Of a DNA stretch of 64,000 bases, positions 53,594-61,891 are shown one piece after another. Origin of the DNA: Phycisphaerae bacterium (GTDB taxonomy: Bacteria > Chloroflexota > Anaerolineae > 4572-78 > J111); assembly GCA_028285035.1 (NCBI GenBank), contig JANQQF010000110.1, forward strand, positions 109,980-173,979, in the 5' to 3' direction. Each line of letters opens with the position of its first letter. Position 1 is the first letter of the stretch. A program made the translations under genes and the position numbers. A model generated the notes under the pieces. The model was not told the origin of the DNA. It ran no database searches and worked only from the letters and a program-made list of their open reading frames with translations.

Positions 53594-55933
53594 ATGAAAC
53601 GTCTAACTGTAATTTTAGTGACAATTTTATATGGTCTTACCTTCAGCCTCAATCAGACCACGTTGGCCCAAAACAACACCTTTGATTTACAAGCGGCCAT
53701 CAATGCCGCCCAGCCGGGGGATGTTGTACAGGTGCCGTCGGGTTTGTATCAGGGCAACTTTATCATCGAAAAATCTATCACCTTGACCGGGGTGGATTGG
53801 CCTATCTTGGATGGTAACAATCAGGGCAATGTCCTTGAAATTAATAAAGCCCCAAATGTGACCATCCAGGGCCTGGTCATCCGCAACAGCGGCGATCGGC
53901 TAGATCAGGAAAATGCTGGGGTTGCTGTCGATCAATCTCCTCACTTGGTGGTTGAACATAACCGTCTCGAAAATACGTTGTTTGGTATCTACATCAAGGA
54001 CTCGCAGGACAGTCGAATCGCTCATAACGTTATCGGGGCCAAAGATTTGGATGTTCCCGCCCGAGGCGATGGTATTCGGGTGTGGTACAGTGCGCGGACC
54101 GAGGTCGTTGGCAATGAGGTGAACCAAGGCCGGGATGTGGTGCTGTGGTACAACGAGGGGGCGGTTATCAAGGATAATGTCATCACCGATGGACGGTACG
54201 GGCTTCACTTTATGTACTGTGATGATAACTTGATCGAAAACAATTATATTGCAGGCAACTCCGTCGGAGCGTTTTTGATGTACAGCCGACGACTGACCCT
54301 CCGGCACAACATTTTTGCCAACAATCGCGGCCCAAGTGGGTACGGGATGGGCCTTAAAGACCTGGATGGGGTGGAGGCCACGGATAACCTGTTCACCGGC
54401 AATCGGGTGGGACTTTATTTTGACAACTCACCCTGGTCTGTCGATGTCAGCCAACATTTTCATCACAACGCCTTTGCCTATAACGATATTGGCTTGCTCT
54501 TCAGCCCCTCGGTCAAACGGAACCACTTTAGCCAAAACAGCTTTATCGAAAACCTGGAACAAGTCGGTCTAACCGGCACCGGCAATTTCCGTGACAACAG
54601 CTTTACTGTAGCGGGGCAGGGCAACTTCTGGAGTGACTACGTGGGCTATGATGCCACAGGTGATGACCTGGGTGATTTACCCTACGTCTCCCGCAGTCTT
54701 TTTGAAAATATGATGGACCACAACCCCCATCTGCGCCTGTTTCAACTCAGCCCAGCCCAACAGGCCGTCGATCTGGCGGCCCGGGCCTTTCCGATTTTCC
54801 AACCCAAGCCCAAATTTAGTGATGAGGCCCCGCTGCTGACGCCGGTCATTCCGGCTATTACGCCACCCGCCCCTGGTCCAATTTGGCCGCTGTGGGTTAG
54901 CGCTCTTGGCTTACTTATCCTCGCGGGCGGAATCGTAGCTACAACGCGAGGTCGTGGGTGGCCTGGAGCAGCCATAGACCGTTCGATCAAAAAGGAAACA
55001 TCAATACCGCCTCAACTCTTATCAATATTCGAGCGTGGGCAGCCGATGTTCCAGAAAGTAGAGACCCCGATGATCAAAATAACCAACCTGACCAAAAAAT
55101 TTGGCGACTTCACCGCCATTGACAATGTTTCTTTGGACGTCGCAGCGGGCGAATCCGTCGCCTTGTGGGGACCCAATGGGGCTGGTAAAACAACCATTAT
55201 CCGCAGCCTGCTGGGATTGCTGACCGCTAGTGGCACAATGCTGATCAACGACTTCGACGCCCAAAAGCAGGGCAAACAAGCCCGGGCCGCGATTGGCTAC
55301 GTTCCCCAGGAGCTGGCCTTTTATGATGATCTATCGGCCCGCGACACGCTTCGTTTTTACGCCGATCTCAAACAAGTGCCTCACACCCGGATTGACCCCG
55401 TCCTGGCCGATGTCGGTCTGGCCGAGCATAGTCACAAAGCGGTTGCGGCCTTGTCTGGCGGGATGAAGCAGCGGTTGGCCTTGGCCATTGCCTTGCTGGC
55501 TGATCCACCCTTACTCATTCTGGATGAGCCGACCAGTAACCTTGATGCGGCGGCCCGCGAAGATTTTGTCAAGCTCCTGCTCCAGCAAAAGGAGCGCGGG
55601 AAAACGTTGCTCTTTACCTCCCACCGTTTGGAAGAGGTCGAAGCTTTGGCCGAACGGGTCATCGTTTTGGAGGCAGGCAAGCTCAAGCTCATCTGTGAGC
55701 AACCTGTTGATTTAGCCAAGCAGCTGGGCATGACCCTCAATCTAAAATTGATGATGCCCTTGGGCTTGCGGGATAAAGCCCTGGATGTGTTACAGGCCAG
55801 TGGCTATACGGCCAGTCGCAACGGGATTGGCCTCTATGTGGCGGTCACGCCTTCCGATAAGATGGCCCCCTTGCACACCTTGTTGGCCGAGGATATTGAA
55901 ATCAGTAACTTTGAAATTGAGAATGGATTCTAA
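53594..55933 (+). CDS. nosD: NosD-NosF fusion: periplasmic copper-maturation protein joined to ABC ATPase
   Basis: A 779-residue protein from ATG 53594 (AGGATGG before it). Signal peptide near 1-22. Residues about 30-400 are a NosD right-handed beta-helix with repeated N-x-I/GIYI type coils (NTLFGIYIKDSQDSRIAHNV, GDGIRVWYSARTEVVGNEV, GRYGLHFMYCDDNLIENNYI). A single helix follows near 430-450 (WPLWVSALGLLILAGG). From about 493 it is NosF: Walker A GPNGAGKTT at 527-535, LSGGM at 620-624, LLILDEPTSNLDA. Membrane topology thus suits NosD outside and NosF inside. NosDFY is needed to mature NosZ. Confidence 0.9.
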   Translation: MKRLTVILVTILYGLTFSLNQTTLAQNNTFDLQAAINAAQPGDVVQVPSGLYQGNFIIEKSITLTGVDWPILDGNNQGNVLEINKAPNVTIQGLVIRNSGDRLDQENAGVAVDQSPHLVVEHNRLENTLFGIYIKDSQDSRIAHNVIGAKDLDVPARGDGIRVWYSARTEVVGNEVNQGRDVVLWYNEGAVIKDNVITDGRYGLHFMYCDDNLIENNYIAGNSVGAFLMYSRRLTLRHNIFANNRGPSGYGMGLKDLDGVEATDNLFTGNRVGLYFDNSPWSVDVSQHFHHNAFAYNDIGLLFSPSVKRNHFSQNSFIENLEQVGLTGTGNFRDNSFTVAGQGNFWSDYVGYDATGDDLGDLPYVSRSLFENMMDHNPHLRLFQLSPAQQAVDLAARAFPIFQPKPKFSDEAPLLTPVIPAITPPAPGPIWPLWVSALGLLILAGGIVATTRGRGWPGAAIDRSIKKETSIPPQLLSIFERGQPMFQKVETPMIKITNLTKKFGDFTAIDNVSLDVAAGESVALWGPNGAGKTTIIRSLLGLLTASGTMLINDFDAQKQGKQARAAIGYVPQELAFYDDLSARDTLRFYADLKQVPHTRIDPVLADVGLAEHSHKAVAALSGGMKQRLALAIALLADPPLLILDEPTSNLDAAAREDFVKLLLQQKERGKTLLFTSHRLEEVEALAERVIVLEAGKLKLICEQPVDLAKQLGMTLNLKLMMPLGLRDKALDVLQASGYTASRNGIGLYVAVTPSDKMAPLHTLLAEDIEISNFEIENGF

Positions 55934-55935
55934 AA

Positions 55936-56772
55936 ATGGACGTTAGAATTGTAAATACACTCCTCAAAAAAGAGATTAATGACTCGCTCAATAATCGCTG
56001 GTTTGTGCTCTATGCTGGAGCGTTTACCGGATTGGCCTTACTGCTCTCCTGGCTATCTCTCAGCGCTGGTGGGATTGGCTATAGCGGTTTTGCCGGCTTT
56101 GGTCGGACTGCGGCCAGTCTGGTTAACTTGGTTTTGCTGGTCGTGCCGCTGATGGCCCTGACCATCGGGGCGGGTAGCTTGTCTGGTGAGCAAGAGCAGG
56201 GCACTCTGTCCTATCTGCTTTCTCAACCCGTTAACCGGACCGAGGTCTTGCTCGGCAAATATCTGGGGTTAGCAGCCTCACTCCTCGGTGCCTTGGCTTT
56301 GGGCTTTGGCTTATCAGCCATCGTCATCGCCGGGCGGGGTGGACAAACCGACGCTGGAGCCTACCTCCTCCTGGTTGGCTTTGCCTTTGTCTTGGCCTTG
56401 GGCATGTTGAGTCTGGGCTTCCTGATTAGCGTACTGAGTCACAAAGCCACCGTTGCCACGGGGATGTCCCTGTTCTTGTGGCTGCTTTTTGTCTTTGTCG
56501 GCGATTTGGGCCTGATGGGAACATCTCTGGCCTTCAAATTGCCCATTCATACCCTGTTCAATCTGTCTCTGATTAACCCGCTGCAAGTCTTTAAGATGTC
56601 GGCCCTGTTGAGTATCAACGCCACCTTGGACGTACTTGGTCCGGCGGGCATCTATGCTATGCAAACCTATCGGGATAGCCTGACCTGGCTCTTCTTGGGA
56701 GCGTTGCTCCTGTGGATTGTCATCCCACTGGGCATTGCTCAACTTATCTTTAACAAACGAGGTGACTTATGA
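55936..56772 (+). CDS. nosY: NosY, ABC-2 type membrane subunit
   Basis: A 278-residue protein with about six helices (near 20-45, 60-80, 110-132, 145-165, 170-195 and 245-268). TIGAGSLSGEQEQGTLSYLLSQPVNRTEVLLGKYLG is the NosY/ABC-2 signature. It starts two bases after the NosDF fusion and overlaps nosL by four bases (ATGA). It is the membrane partner of the NosF ATPase in NosZ copper assembly. Confidence 0.92.
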   Translation: MDVRIVNTLLKKEINDSLNNRWFVLYAGAFTGLALLLSWLSLSAGGIGYSGFAGFGRTAASLVNLVLLVVPLMALTIGAGSLSGEQEQGTLSYLLSQPVNRTEVLLGKYLGLAASLLGALALGFGLSAIVIAGRGGQTDAGAYLLLVGFAFVLALGMLSLGFLISVLSHKATVATGMSLFLWLLFVFVGDLGLMGTSLAFKLPIHTLFNLSLINPLQVFKMSALLSINATLDVLGPAGIYAMQTYRDSLTWLFLGALLLWIVIPLGIAQLIFNKRGDL

Positions 56773-57308
56773 GGCCTCTCGTCCCTCAAATCAGAAGCAC
56801 CTGGCTCTGGCTATATCGCTCCAGAACGCTACTTTGGCTTTCGATATTCGTGGTTCTGAGTGTGGCTACAGCCTGTAGTCAGGCCAAGGCCGAGATCCAG
56901 CCACCACACATCCATTATGGCGAGGACATCTGCGAATTTTGCAACATGATCATCAGCGAGGAGCGATTTGCAGCTGGTTATCTTACAAAAGATGGGCAAC
57001 AGCATATTTTTGATGATATTGGCGACCTGGTGCAGGCTCATTTAGACGAGCAGCAAACTATAATCGCGAGCTTTGTTCACGACCACGATACCCATACTTG
57101 GATCAAGGCTGAGAGGGCCTACTATGTTTTGAGCGAGGATTTACCCACCCCGATGCTCTCTGGTTTGGCTGCTTTTAGCACTCTTGAAGCAACAGAGATA
57201 TTTACTAGCCACTATCCGGGGCAGGTTCTCACCTTTGCTGAATTACAAACCTTTTATCTCGAAAATCCGCCAACACCTCCTTTTTCTGGTCTGAATAATG
57301 AGGGCTAA
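56769..57308 (+). CDS. nosL: NosL copper chaperone lipoprotein
   Basis: A 179-residue protein. A signal peptide with lipobox ATAC36 follows an unusually long N-terminus. Copper motif CEFCNM (55-60) in GEDICEFCNMIISEERFAAGYL, then IFDDIGDLVQAHL, the NosL hallmarks. NosL binds Cu(I) and hands it to NosZ assembly. Overlaps nosY by four bases and is followed 21 bases later by the SCO gene. Confidence 0.92.
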   Translation: MRPLVPQIRSTWLWLYRSRTLLWLSIFVVLSVATACSQAKAEIQPPHIHYGEDICEFCNMIISEERFAAGYLTKDGQQHIFDDIGDLVQAHLDEQQTIIASFVHDHDTHTWIKAERAYYVLSEDLPTPMLSGLAAFSTLEATEIFTSHYPGQVLTFAELQTFYLENPPTPPFSGLNNEG

Positions 57309-57329
57309 TTAAACCTAAGGAACGTTGTT

Positions 57330-57938
57330 ATGGGATCCAAAACATTAATTTTAATCAATCTTATCTTGGTCCCGCTTATGCTAACGGTTGGTTGCCAAGC
57401 CTTTGCCTCGGCTTATGAGTATCGAGGCACGCTGATACAAAGCACCGACCCTATGCCTGATTTTGAGTTGATGGCCACGACGGGCCAGCCCTTTCGCTTG
57501 AGCGAGGCTAAAGGAAATATAACCCTCCTCTATTTTGGTTATACAAATTGTCCAGATGTATGTCCTCTAACGATGTGGGAGGTTAAACAAGCATTGGGAC
57601 AGTTGGACAGCGGGCGCGAACGGGTCCAGGTCATTTTCGTCACGGCTGACCCGGAGCGTGACACACTGGAGCAGTTGAGCCAATATCTGACCGTATTTGG
57701 TCCTGAGTTTATTGGTCTATCAGATGATATCGATAAAACCGAGGCTATGATGAAGCCTTATGGTGCCTCTGCCGCAAGAGAGGAAAGCGACTCCGCCCTC
57801 GGTTATTTGGTGAGCCACACTGCGACTCTATTTTTGGTTGACCCGCAAGGCTATCTACGATTGCAATACCCCTTTGGCTTTACCGCCGAAGATTTGGGGG
57901 CTGATTTAGCCTACTTGCTTGAACAAGAGCCTCTTTAG
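57330..57938 (+). CDS. SCO1/SenC-family copper chaperone
   Basis: A 202-residue thioredoxin-fold lipoprotein (lipobox VGC22). The copper site is C74 and C78 in NCPDVCPL plus His163 in VSHTATLFLV. FELMATTGQPFRLSEA and VIFVTADPERDTLEQL are SCO blocks. The family assembles CuA centres, which suits NosZ here. Starts 21 bases after nosL. Confidence 0.93.
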   Translation: MGSKTLILINLILVPLMLTVGCQAFASAYEYRGTLIQSTDPMPDFELMATTGQPFRLSEAKGNITLLYFGYTNCPDVCPLTMWEVKQALGQLDSGRERVQVIFVTADPERDTLEQLSQYLTVFGPEFIGLSDDIDKTEAMMKPYGASAAREESDSALGYLVSHTATLFLVDPQGYLRLQYPFGFTAEDLGADLAYLLEQEPL

Positions 57939-57991
57939 GACTAAGGATAAATTAACTCTCAATCCTTAGTTGGAAACGTTTGACAGACATA

Positions 57992-58477
57992 ATGCGTATT
58001 CTGGATGATAAAACCTGGACGAAAAAAATACTCTATAGTTTACTGATCTTTTGGGTCTGTGGGATTGGTCCTTTAATCTATTTTGAAACCTTCTCTACTC
58101 ATCAGGGGGTGCAGGGCTACCAGCCCGTCATTTTGGGGCAGGCCGCCCGCTCAACCCGTTTGCCATCTGAGTTGGTACAAGCCCTAAATCATCACTTACC
58201 ACAAACCCTCAATGAAATTGTGATTGGCAACGCCTTAAACCTTTATCAAACAAGGCCGTTCGGGTTGTACCAAGTCCTCTCCTTCTGGGAAGGTCACGGC
58301 GTTCTTGCAAATTTCTCTCCTATCCTTTTTGAGTTACGCCTTGTTGGCTCAGTTTGGATGTTCATCGTCTTGGCAAGATTAGTTTGGTTACCCACTCCTG
58401 AGAAGCCACCGCCTTTCTATCACTATCTTATCCGTTTAATTTCTCTAACAACTTCAATGAAGCCTTACTACCGATAG
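57992..58477 (+). CDS. membrane protein of unknown function in the nos cluster
   Basis: A 161-residue protein from ATG 57992; an in-frame TTG lies 12 bases upstream. One helix near 15-32 (YSLLIFWVCGIGPLIYF), a soluble middle with QAARSTRLPSELVQALNHHLP, and a helix near 118-135. I do not recognise a family. It lies between SCO and the PCuAC gene on the same strand, so a role in nos or copper handling is inferred from position only. Confidence 0.6.
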   Translation: MRILDDKTWTKKILYSLLIFWVCGIGPLIYFETFSTHQGVQGYQPVILGQAARSTRLPSELVQALNHHLPQTLNEIVIGNALNLYQTRPFGLYQVLSFWEGHGVLANFSPILFELRLVGSVWMFIVLARLVWLPTPEKPPPFYHYLIRLISLTTSMKPYYR

Positions 58478-58493
58478 AAAGGAAGTAAAAATC

Positions 58494-58981
58494 ATGAGAA
58501 AGCTCGTGATATTAATGATATTAAGCTTACTTGTAACGCCTGTGGGGCCGCCTCTGCCCCTACCGAGAACAGCAGTCCTAAATTAATGGTTATGGAGCCT
58601 TGGTCCCGCCCATCTCCAATGGTGGCTGGTAATGGGGCCGTTTATATGACCCTAATGAATGAGGGCAGGCAGGCAGATGCCTTGATTAGCGCTGAAAGTG
58701 ACGTTGCTGAAGTAGTCGAGATTCACCAGACCACAATGGTTGATGATGTTATGAAGATGAGTCCTGTTGAAAAAATTGAAGTCCCGGCCAATGGCTCGTC
58801 CAAGCTTGAACCTGGTGGTTACCACGTTATGTTGATTAATCTCAAACAAGAGCTGACCCCTGGCGAAACCATAGAACTGACTTTGAACTTTGAAAATTCT
58901 GAGCCAATGACCATCCAGGCTGACATTCAAGCGATGGGTGAGGCGATGGACCATCAGATGGATCACGATAATCATAATTAG
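58494..58981 (+). CDS. PCu(A)C periplasmic copper chaperone, frameshifted in the signal region
   Basis: ATG 58494 with AAGGAAG gives MRKLVILMILSLLVT. One base is then missing near 58538-58540. The corrected frame continues with a lipobox-type (A)CGAASAPTENSSP and the mature domain MEPWSRPSPMVAGNGAVYMT. The copper motif is EIHQ ... VMKM ... YHVM (HxnMx21HxM). The mature domain runs in frame to TAA 58981. An intact open stretch starts at 58586, but that version lacks the signal. The family delivers Cu(I) to CuA centres. A histidine-rich end (MDHQMDHDNHN) adds metal sites. Confidence 0.78.
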
Positions 58982-59001
58982 CACAATGTGTGATCAATAG
59001 G

Positions 59002-59032
59002 CCTGACGGGTTCCACAAACCCGTCAGGTTTT
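59002..59032 (+). terminator. rho-independent terminator
   Basis: CCTGACGGGTT and AACCCGTCAGG form an 11-bp perfect stem around a 5-base loop, followed by TTTT. It lies 20 bases after the PCuAC stop, and a strong ribosome site (GGAGGGAG) of the next gene follows soon. Confidence 0.85.
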
Positions 59033-59056
59033 GAAAACCCTTGAAGGAGGGAGACG

Positions 59057-59455
59057 ATGATGAAAAATTTAGCCAAACTCAAAAAATTAAGCCCAAAGTG
59101 GCTCCTGCTTATCATTTTATTATTAGGTACAACAGGCTGGGTGATCACTGAACAGCGAGACCAAGCCCGCACCATCACCTATGTGATACCGGCTGGCACC
59201 AGCCAGCGTTTGCTCGCTGGCGAAGAAGTAGTTGATTTTCCAAATGAACTTATTTTTACAATTGGGGTGCAAGATACAATCGTGATTAAAAACCAGGATG
59301 ATGCGGTTCACGCCTTCGGTCCATTCACAATTCTACCGCATACAACGTTGACCAAACGTTTTGACAATGTACGGATTTACGAGAGTGCCTGTACTTTTCA
59401 TCAGGATCAACAGATGAAAATTACGGTCAAGCCCGCCCCCTGGCATATTTTTTGA
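59057..59455 (+). CDS. small membrane-anchored cupredoxin-like protein
   Basis: A 132-residue protein. One N-terminal anchor helix (15-32) then a beta-rich domain with candidate type-1 copper ligands H85 (AVHAFGPF), C112, H115 and M120 (ESACTFHQDQQM). The strand FTIGVQDTIVIKNQDDAVHAFG is cupredoxin-like. It starts 25 bases after a terminator, with GGAGGGAG as ribosome site. It may pass electrons to NosZ together with the cytochrome that follows. Confidence 0.75.
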   Translation: MMKNLAKLKKLSPKWLLLIILLLGTTGWVITEQRDQARTITYVIPAGTSQRLLAGEEVVDFPNELIFTIGVQDTIVIKNQDDAVHAFGPFTILPHTTLTKRFDNVRIYESACTFHQDQQMKITVKPAPWHIF

Positions 59456-59477
59456 TAAATTTAAGGAGTTCATACCA

Positions 59478-59909
59478 ATGAAAAACCAATATTATATCAC
59501 CCTTTTCTTTCTTGTTTTACTTGTCATTCTGGCTGCCTGCGGTGGAAGTACTACTACTGCTGAATCTGAGCAAAACAGTGCCGATTCTACCCAAACGCAG
59601 GCCGCTACGCCAACAGAAGCCCCAGCCGGTGATGCTGAAGCTGGTAAAGAAATTTTTACCTCCACCTGTTCCGCTTGCCACGGTCCAGTCGGGGAAGGGG
59701 TTCCAGGCTTGGGTAAGGATATGACGGCCAGTGAGTTTATCTCGGGGCAAAGCGATGAGGAGCTGGTCGAATTTGTTAAAATTGGGCGTGATCCGAGCGA
59801 TCCCTTAAATACAACGGGTGTGGCGATGCCGCCAAAAGGGGGGAACCCGGCCCTGAGTGATGAAGATTTGCTCAACGTTGTCTCGTTTATGCGTAGTTTG
59901 CAGAAGTAA
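59478..59909 (+). CDS. class I cytochrome c lipoprotein
   Basis: A 143-residue protein. Lipobox LAAC21, then a Ser/Thr/Ala-rich linker (22-52), then the heme domain: CSACH at 64-68 and Met117 (VAMPPKGG) as the probable axial ligand. C-terminal helix DEDLLNVVSFMRSL. It is a probable electron donor to NosZ or a nearby oxidoreductase. TAAGGAG precedes the ATG by 12 bases. Confidence 0.9.
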   Translation: MKNQYYITLFFLVLLVILAACGGSTTTAESEQNSADSTQTQAATPTEAPAGDAEAGKEIFTSTCSACHGPVGEGVPGLGKDMTASEFISGQSDEELVEFVKIGRDPSDPLNTTGVAMPPKGGNPALSDEDLLNVVSFMRSLQK

Positions 59910-60282
59910 GAACATAACTGTTAAGAGCCTAGCAAGGTGACTAGGTTGTAATCTCGTCATCTGTTTGGGGTGTGTGAAATTAGATTACGATATACTTAGC
60001 CCTATGGTCCTGTTGTGTTTAGTTCATATCTCATTTTTGCCATAATGCCAAGCTTGTTTAACTGAGTGAAAATATTGTCGTGTCTGCGGATAGACTATAA
60101 TCCGAGGAAATGATTTAAAGCTGAATTAGGGCCGAGTTTACCCTCTGGATCCCTAAAGTGGGAGGAAGGGGCTTCTGAGGAAGGGGCTTCTGAGGAAGGG
60201 GCTTCTATAGAAAGCTTAAAATTTCGTTAGCTAGACTAACTCACGACCTTACTCAAAAATTACTTCTAAGGAGCAGGTTATA
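59910..60282. other. intergenic region with tandem repeat
   Basis: A 373-base gap with no clear gene. It holds a CCTAG/CTAGG stem near 59929-59945 and the tandem repeat listed separately. A ribosome site (TAAGGAGCAGG) precedes the radical SAM gene. Confidence 0.5.
60162..60206. repeat. three perfect 15-base direct repeats
   Basis: GAGGAAGGGGCTTCT is present three times head to tail with no mismatch. It lies 76 bases upstream of the radical SAM/SPASM gene. Confidence 0.85.
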
Positions 60283-61500
60283 ATGAAAAACTTAATTCGG
60301 CAACCCACCTATGATTTGAATAATAGACCGTTTATGATTATTTGGGAGACAACCCACGCCTGCGATCTGGCTTGCCGTCATTGTCGGGCTGAAGCGATCC
60401 CGCAACACGACCCGCTGTCATTGGATTTTGAGGAAGCCAAACGTCTGTTGGAGCAGGTGGAAAACTTTGGCAAACCCCGCCCTATCTTCATTTTTACGGG
60501 TGGTGATCCCTTCAAGCGGGCTGATCTGTTTGATCTATTGGCTTATGGCAAGGAGCTAGGTTTGGCGATGGCTGTTTCCCCTTCGGGCACGCCATTGCTC
60601 AATGAGGCCAACTTGCGGCGGGTCAAAGAGAATGGTGGAAAAGCCATCTCTCTCAGCCTTGATGGCTCCACCCCGGAGCGGCACGATGATTTTCGACAGG
60701 TGCCCGGTTCCTTTGCCCTGACCACCCAAGGCTGGCAAATCGCCCGTAAGCTGGGCTTAAAGTTGCAACTCAACACCACCGTCACCCGCTACAATCTAGA
60801 GGATTTGCCCCAGATTTTCCGGTTGGTGTTAGAGTATGGGGCGATGACCTGGAGTGCCTTTTTCCTGGTACCTACTGGCCGGGGCAAGACTGAGGATGAG
60901 ATTTCACCCGCTGAGTATGAAGCGGTGATGCACTTTTTGTATGATTGCTCCAAGTATATCAGTGCCAAAACGACTGAGGGACATCATTACAAACGGGTTG
61001 TACTGCAACGCTCGATTTTGGATCAACAGGGTTTGGCGGTTGAGGATTATTTTGATCTCCATCCCATCTATTTCCAATTGCGGGACGCGCTTGAGCAAAT
61101 TGTACAAGAGAAAGGCGTTCAACCCAGAGCCGTGATCCGCCGGACACCATTACACATCAACGCGGGTAACGGCTTCGTCTTTATCTCTCGACGCGGTGAG
61201 GTTTTCCCCAGTGGGTTTATGCCAGTTGGGGTCGGTAATGTGCGAGAGAAATCACTCGTTGATATTTATCGAGAGGCCCCACTTTTTAATACCTTGCGTG
61301 ACCCTGCAAGGTATGAGGGACGCTGTGGTTTGTGTGAATTTGTCGGGGTATGTGGCGGGTCCCGCTCTCGGGCTTATGCAATGACCGGGAACCCCTTGGC
61401 TGAGGAGCCATTCTGTACCTACGAGCCTGGGACATTTCCTTTTCAAGTAGAATTAGCCGCTCGCTTGGGGCAGCAGCGGAAACCTCAGTCGGTGATCTAA
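60283..61500 (+). CDS. radical SAM/SPASM protein (heme d1/AhbD-like group)
   Basis: A 405-residue protein. Cluster cysteines C27, C31 and C34 are in HACDLACRHC. FIFTGGDPFKRADL is the GGDP turn. The SPASM end has CGLCEFVGVCGGSRSRAYA and FCTYEPG. Members of this group (TIGR04053-like, NirJ and AhbD relatives) act in heme-type or peptide modification. It is followed by a cupin and membrane proteins. The link to nitrogen-oxide enzymes is inference. Strong ribosome site. Confidence 0.85.
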   Translation: MKNLIRQPTYDLNNRPFMIIWETTHACDLACRHCRAEAIPQHDPLSLDFEEAKRLLEQVENFGKPRPIFIFTGGDPFKRADLFDLLAYGKELGLAMAVSPSGTPLLNEANLRRVKENGGKAISLSLDGSTPERHDDFRQVPGSFALTTQGWQIARKLGLKLQLNTTVTRYNLEDLPQIFRLVLEYGAMTWSAFFLVPTGRGKTEDEISPAEYEAVMHFLYDCSKYISAKTTEGHHYKRVVLQRSILDQQGLAVEDYFDLHPIYFQLRDALEQIVQEKGVQPRAVIRRTPLHINAGNGFVFISRRGEVFPSGFMPVGVGNVREKSLVDIYREAPLFNTLRDPARYEGRCGLCEFVGVCGGSRSRAYAMTGNPLAEEPFCTYEPGTFPFQVELAARLGQQRKPQSVI

Positions 61501-61555
61501 TCTAAACGTAAGGATTGGTGCCTCTGACGTTTTAATTTTGGAAAGTACTTACAAT

Positions 61556-61891
61556 ATGTTAACCTATATCTTTGTTGACGACCTGACAGCGCAAATCCCC
61601 GATATTCCGACGAATAGTATTGTCAGCCAAACAATCCATAAGGATGCGCATCAACAGACCATCCTCTTTGCCTTTGCTAAGGGGCAGGAGTTGACTGAAC
61701 ATTCGACCCCGCAGATAGCAACGCTTCACGTTATTGAAGGTGAGGCTGAGATCACATTGGGGGATGAAGCGGTGGTGGCCCAAGCCGGAAGCTGGATTTA
61801 TATGCCGCCTCGCTTGCCACATAGCATTCTGGCTAAAACTCCTCTCTTGATGCTGCTAACCATGATCAAACCTGTTAAGGAAACAGGATGA
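61556..61891 (+). CDS. small cupin-domain protein
   Basis: A 111-residue protein from ATG 61556 (GGAAAG 12 bases upstream; an in-frame TTG lies at 61538). The cupin barrel shows LTEHSTPQIATLHVIEGEAEI and AGSWIYMPPRLPHSILAKTP. The first motif keeps one histidine and the second keeps PxxxPH. It overlaps the next gene by four bases (ATGA). A metal-binding sensor or dioxygenase-like role is possible but unknown. Confidence 0.8.
   Translation: MLTYIFVDDLTAQIPDIPTNSIVSQTIHKDAHQQTILFAFAKGQELTEHSTPQIATLHVIEGEAEITLGDEAVVAQAGSWIYMPPRLPHSILAKTPLLMLLTMIKPVKETG

Noticed and set aside
58586..58981. PCuAC protein starting at ATG 58586 as the full gene
   Set aside because: This version has no signal for export, while a good ribosome site, ATG and signal lie just upstream in a shifted frame.
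60162..60206. CRISPR array
   Set aside because: The repeats are 15 bases long and directly adjacent without spacers, and no cas gene is present.
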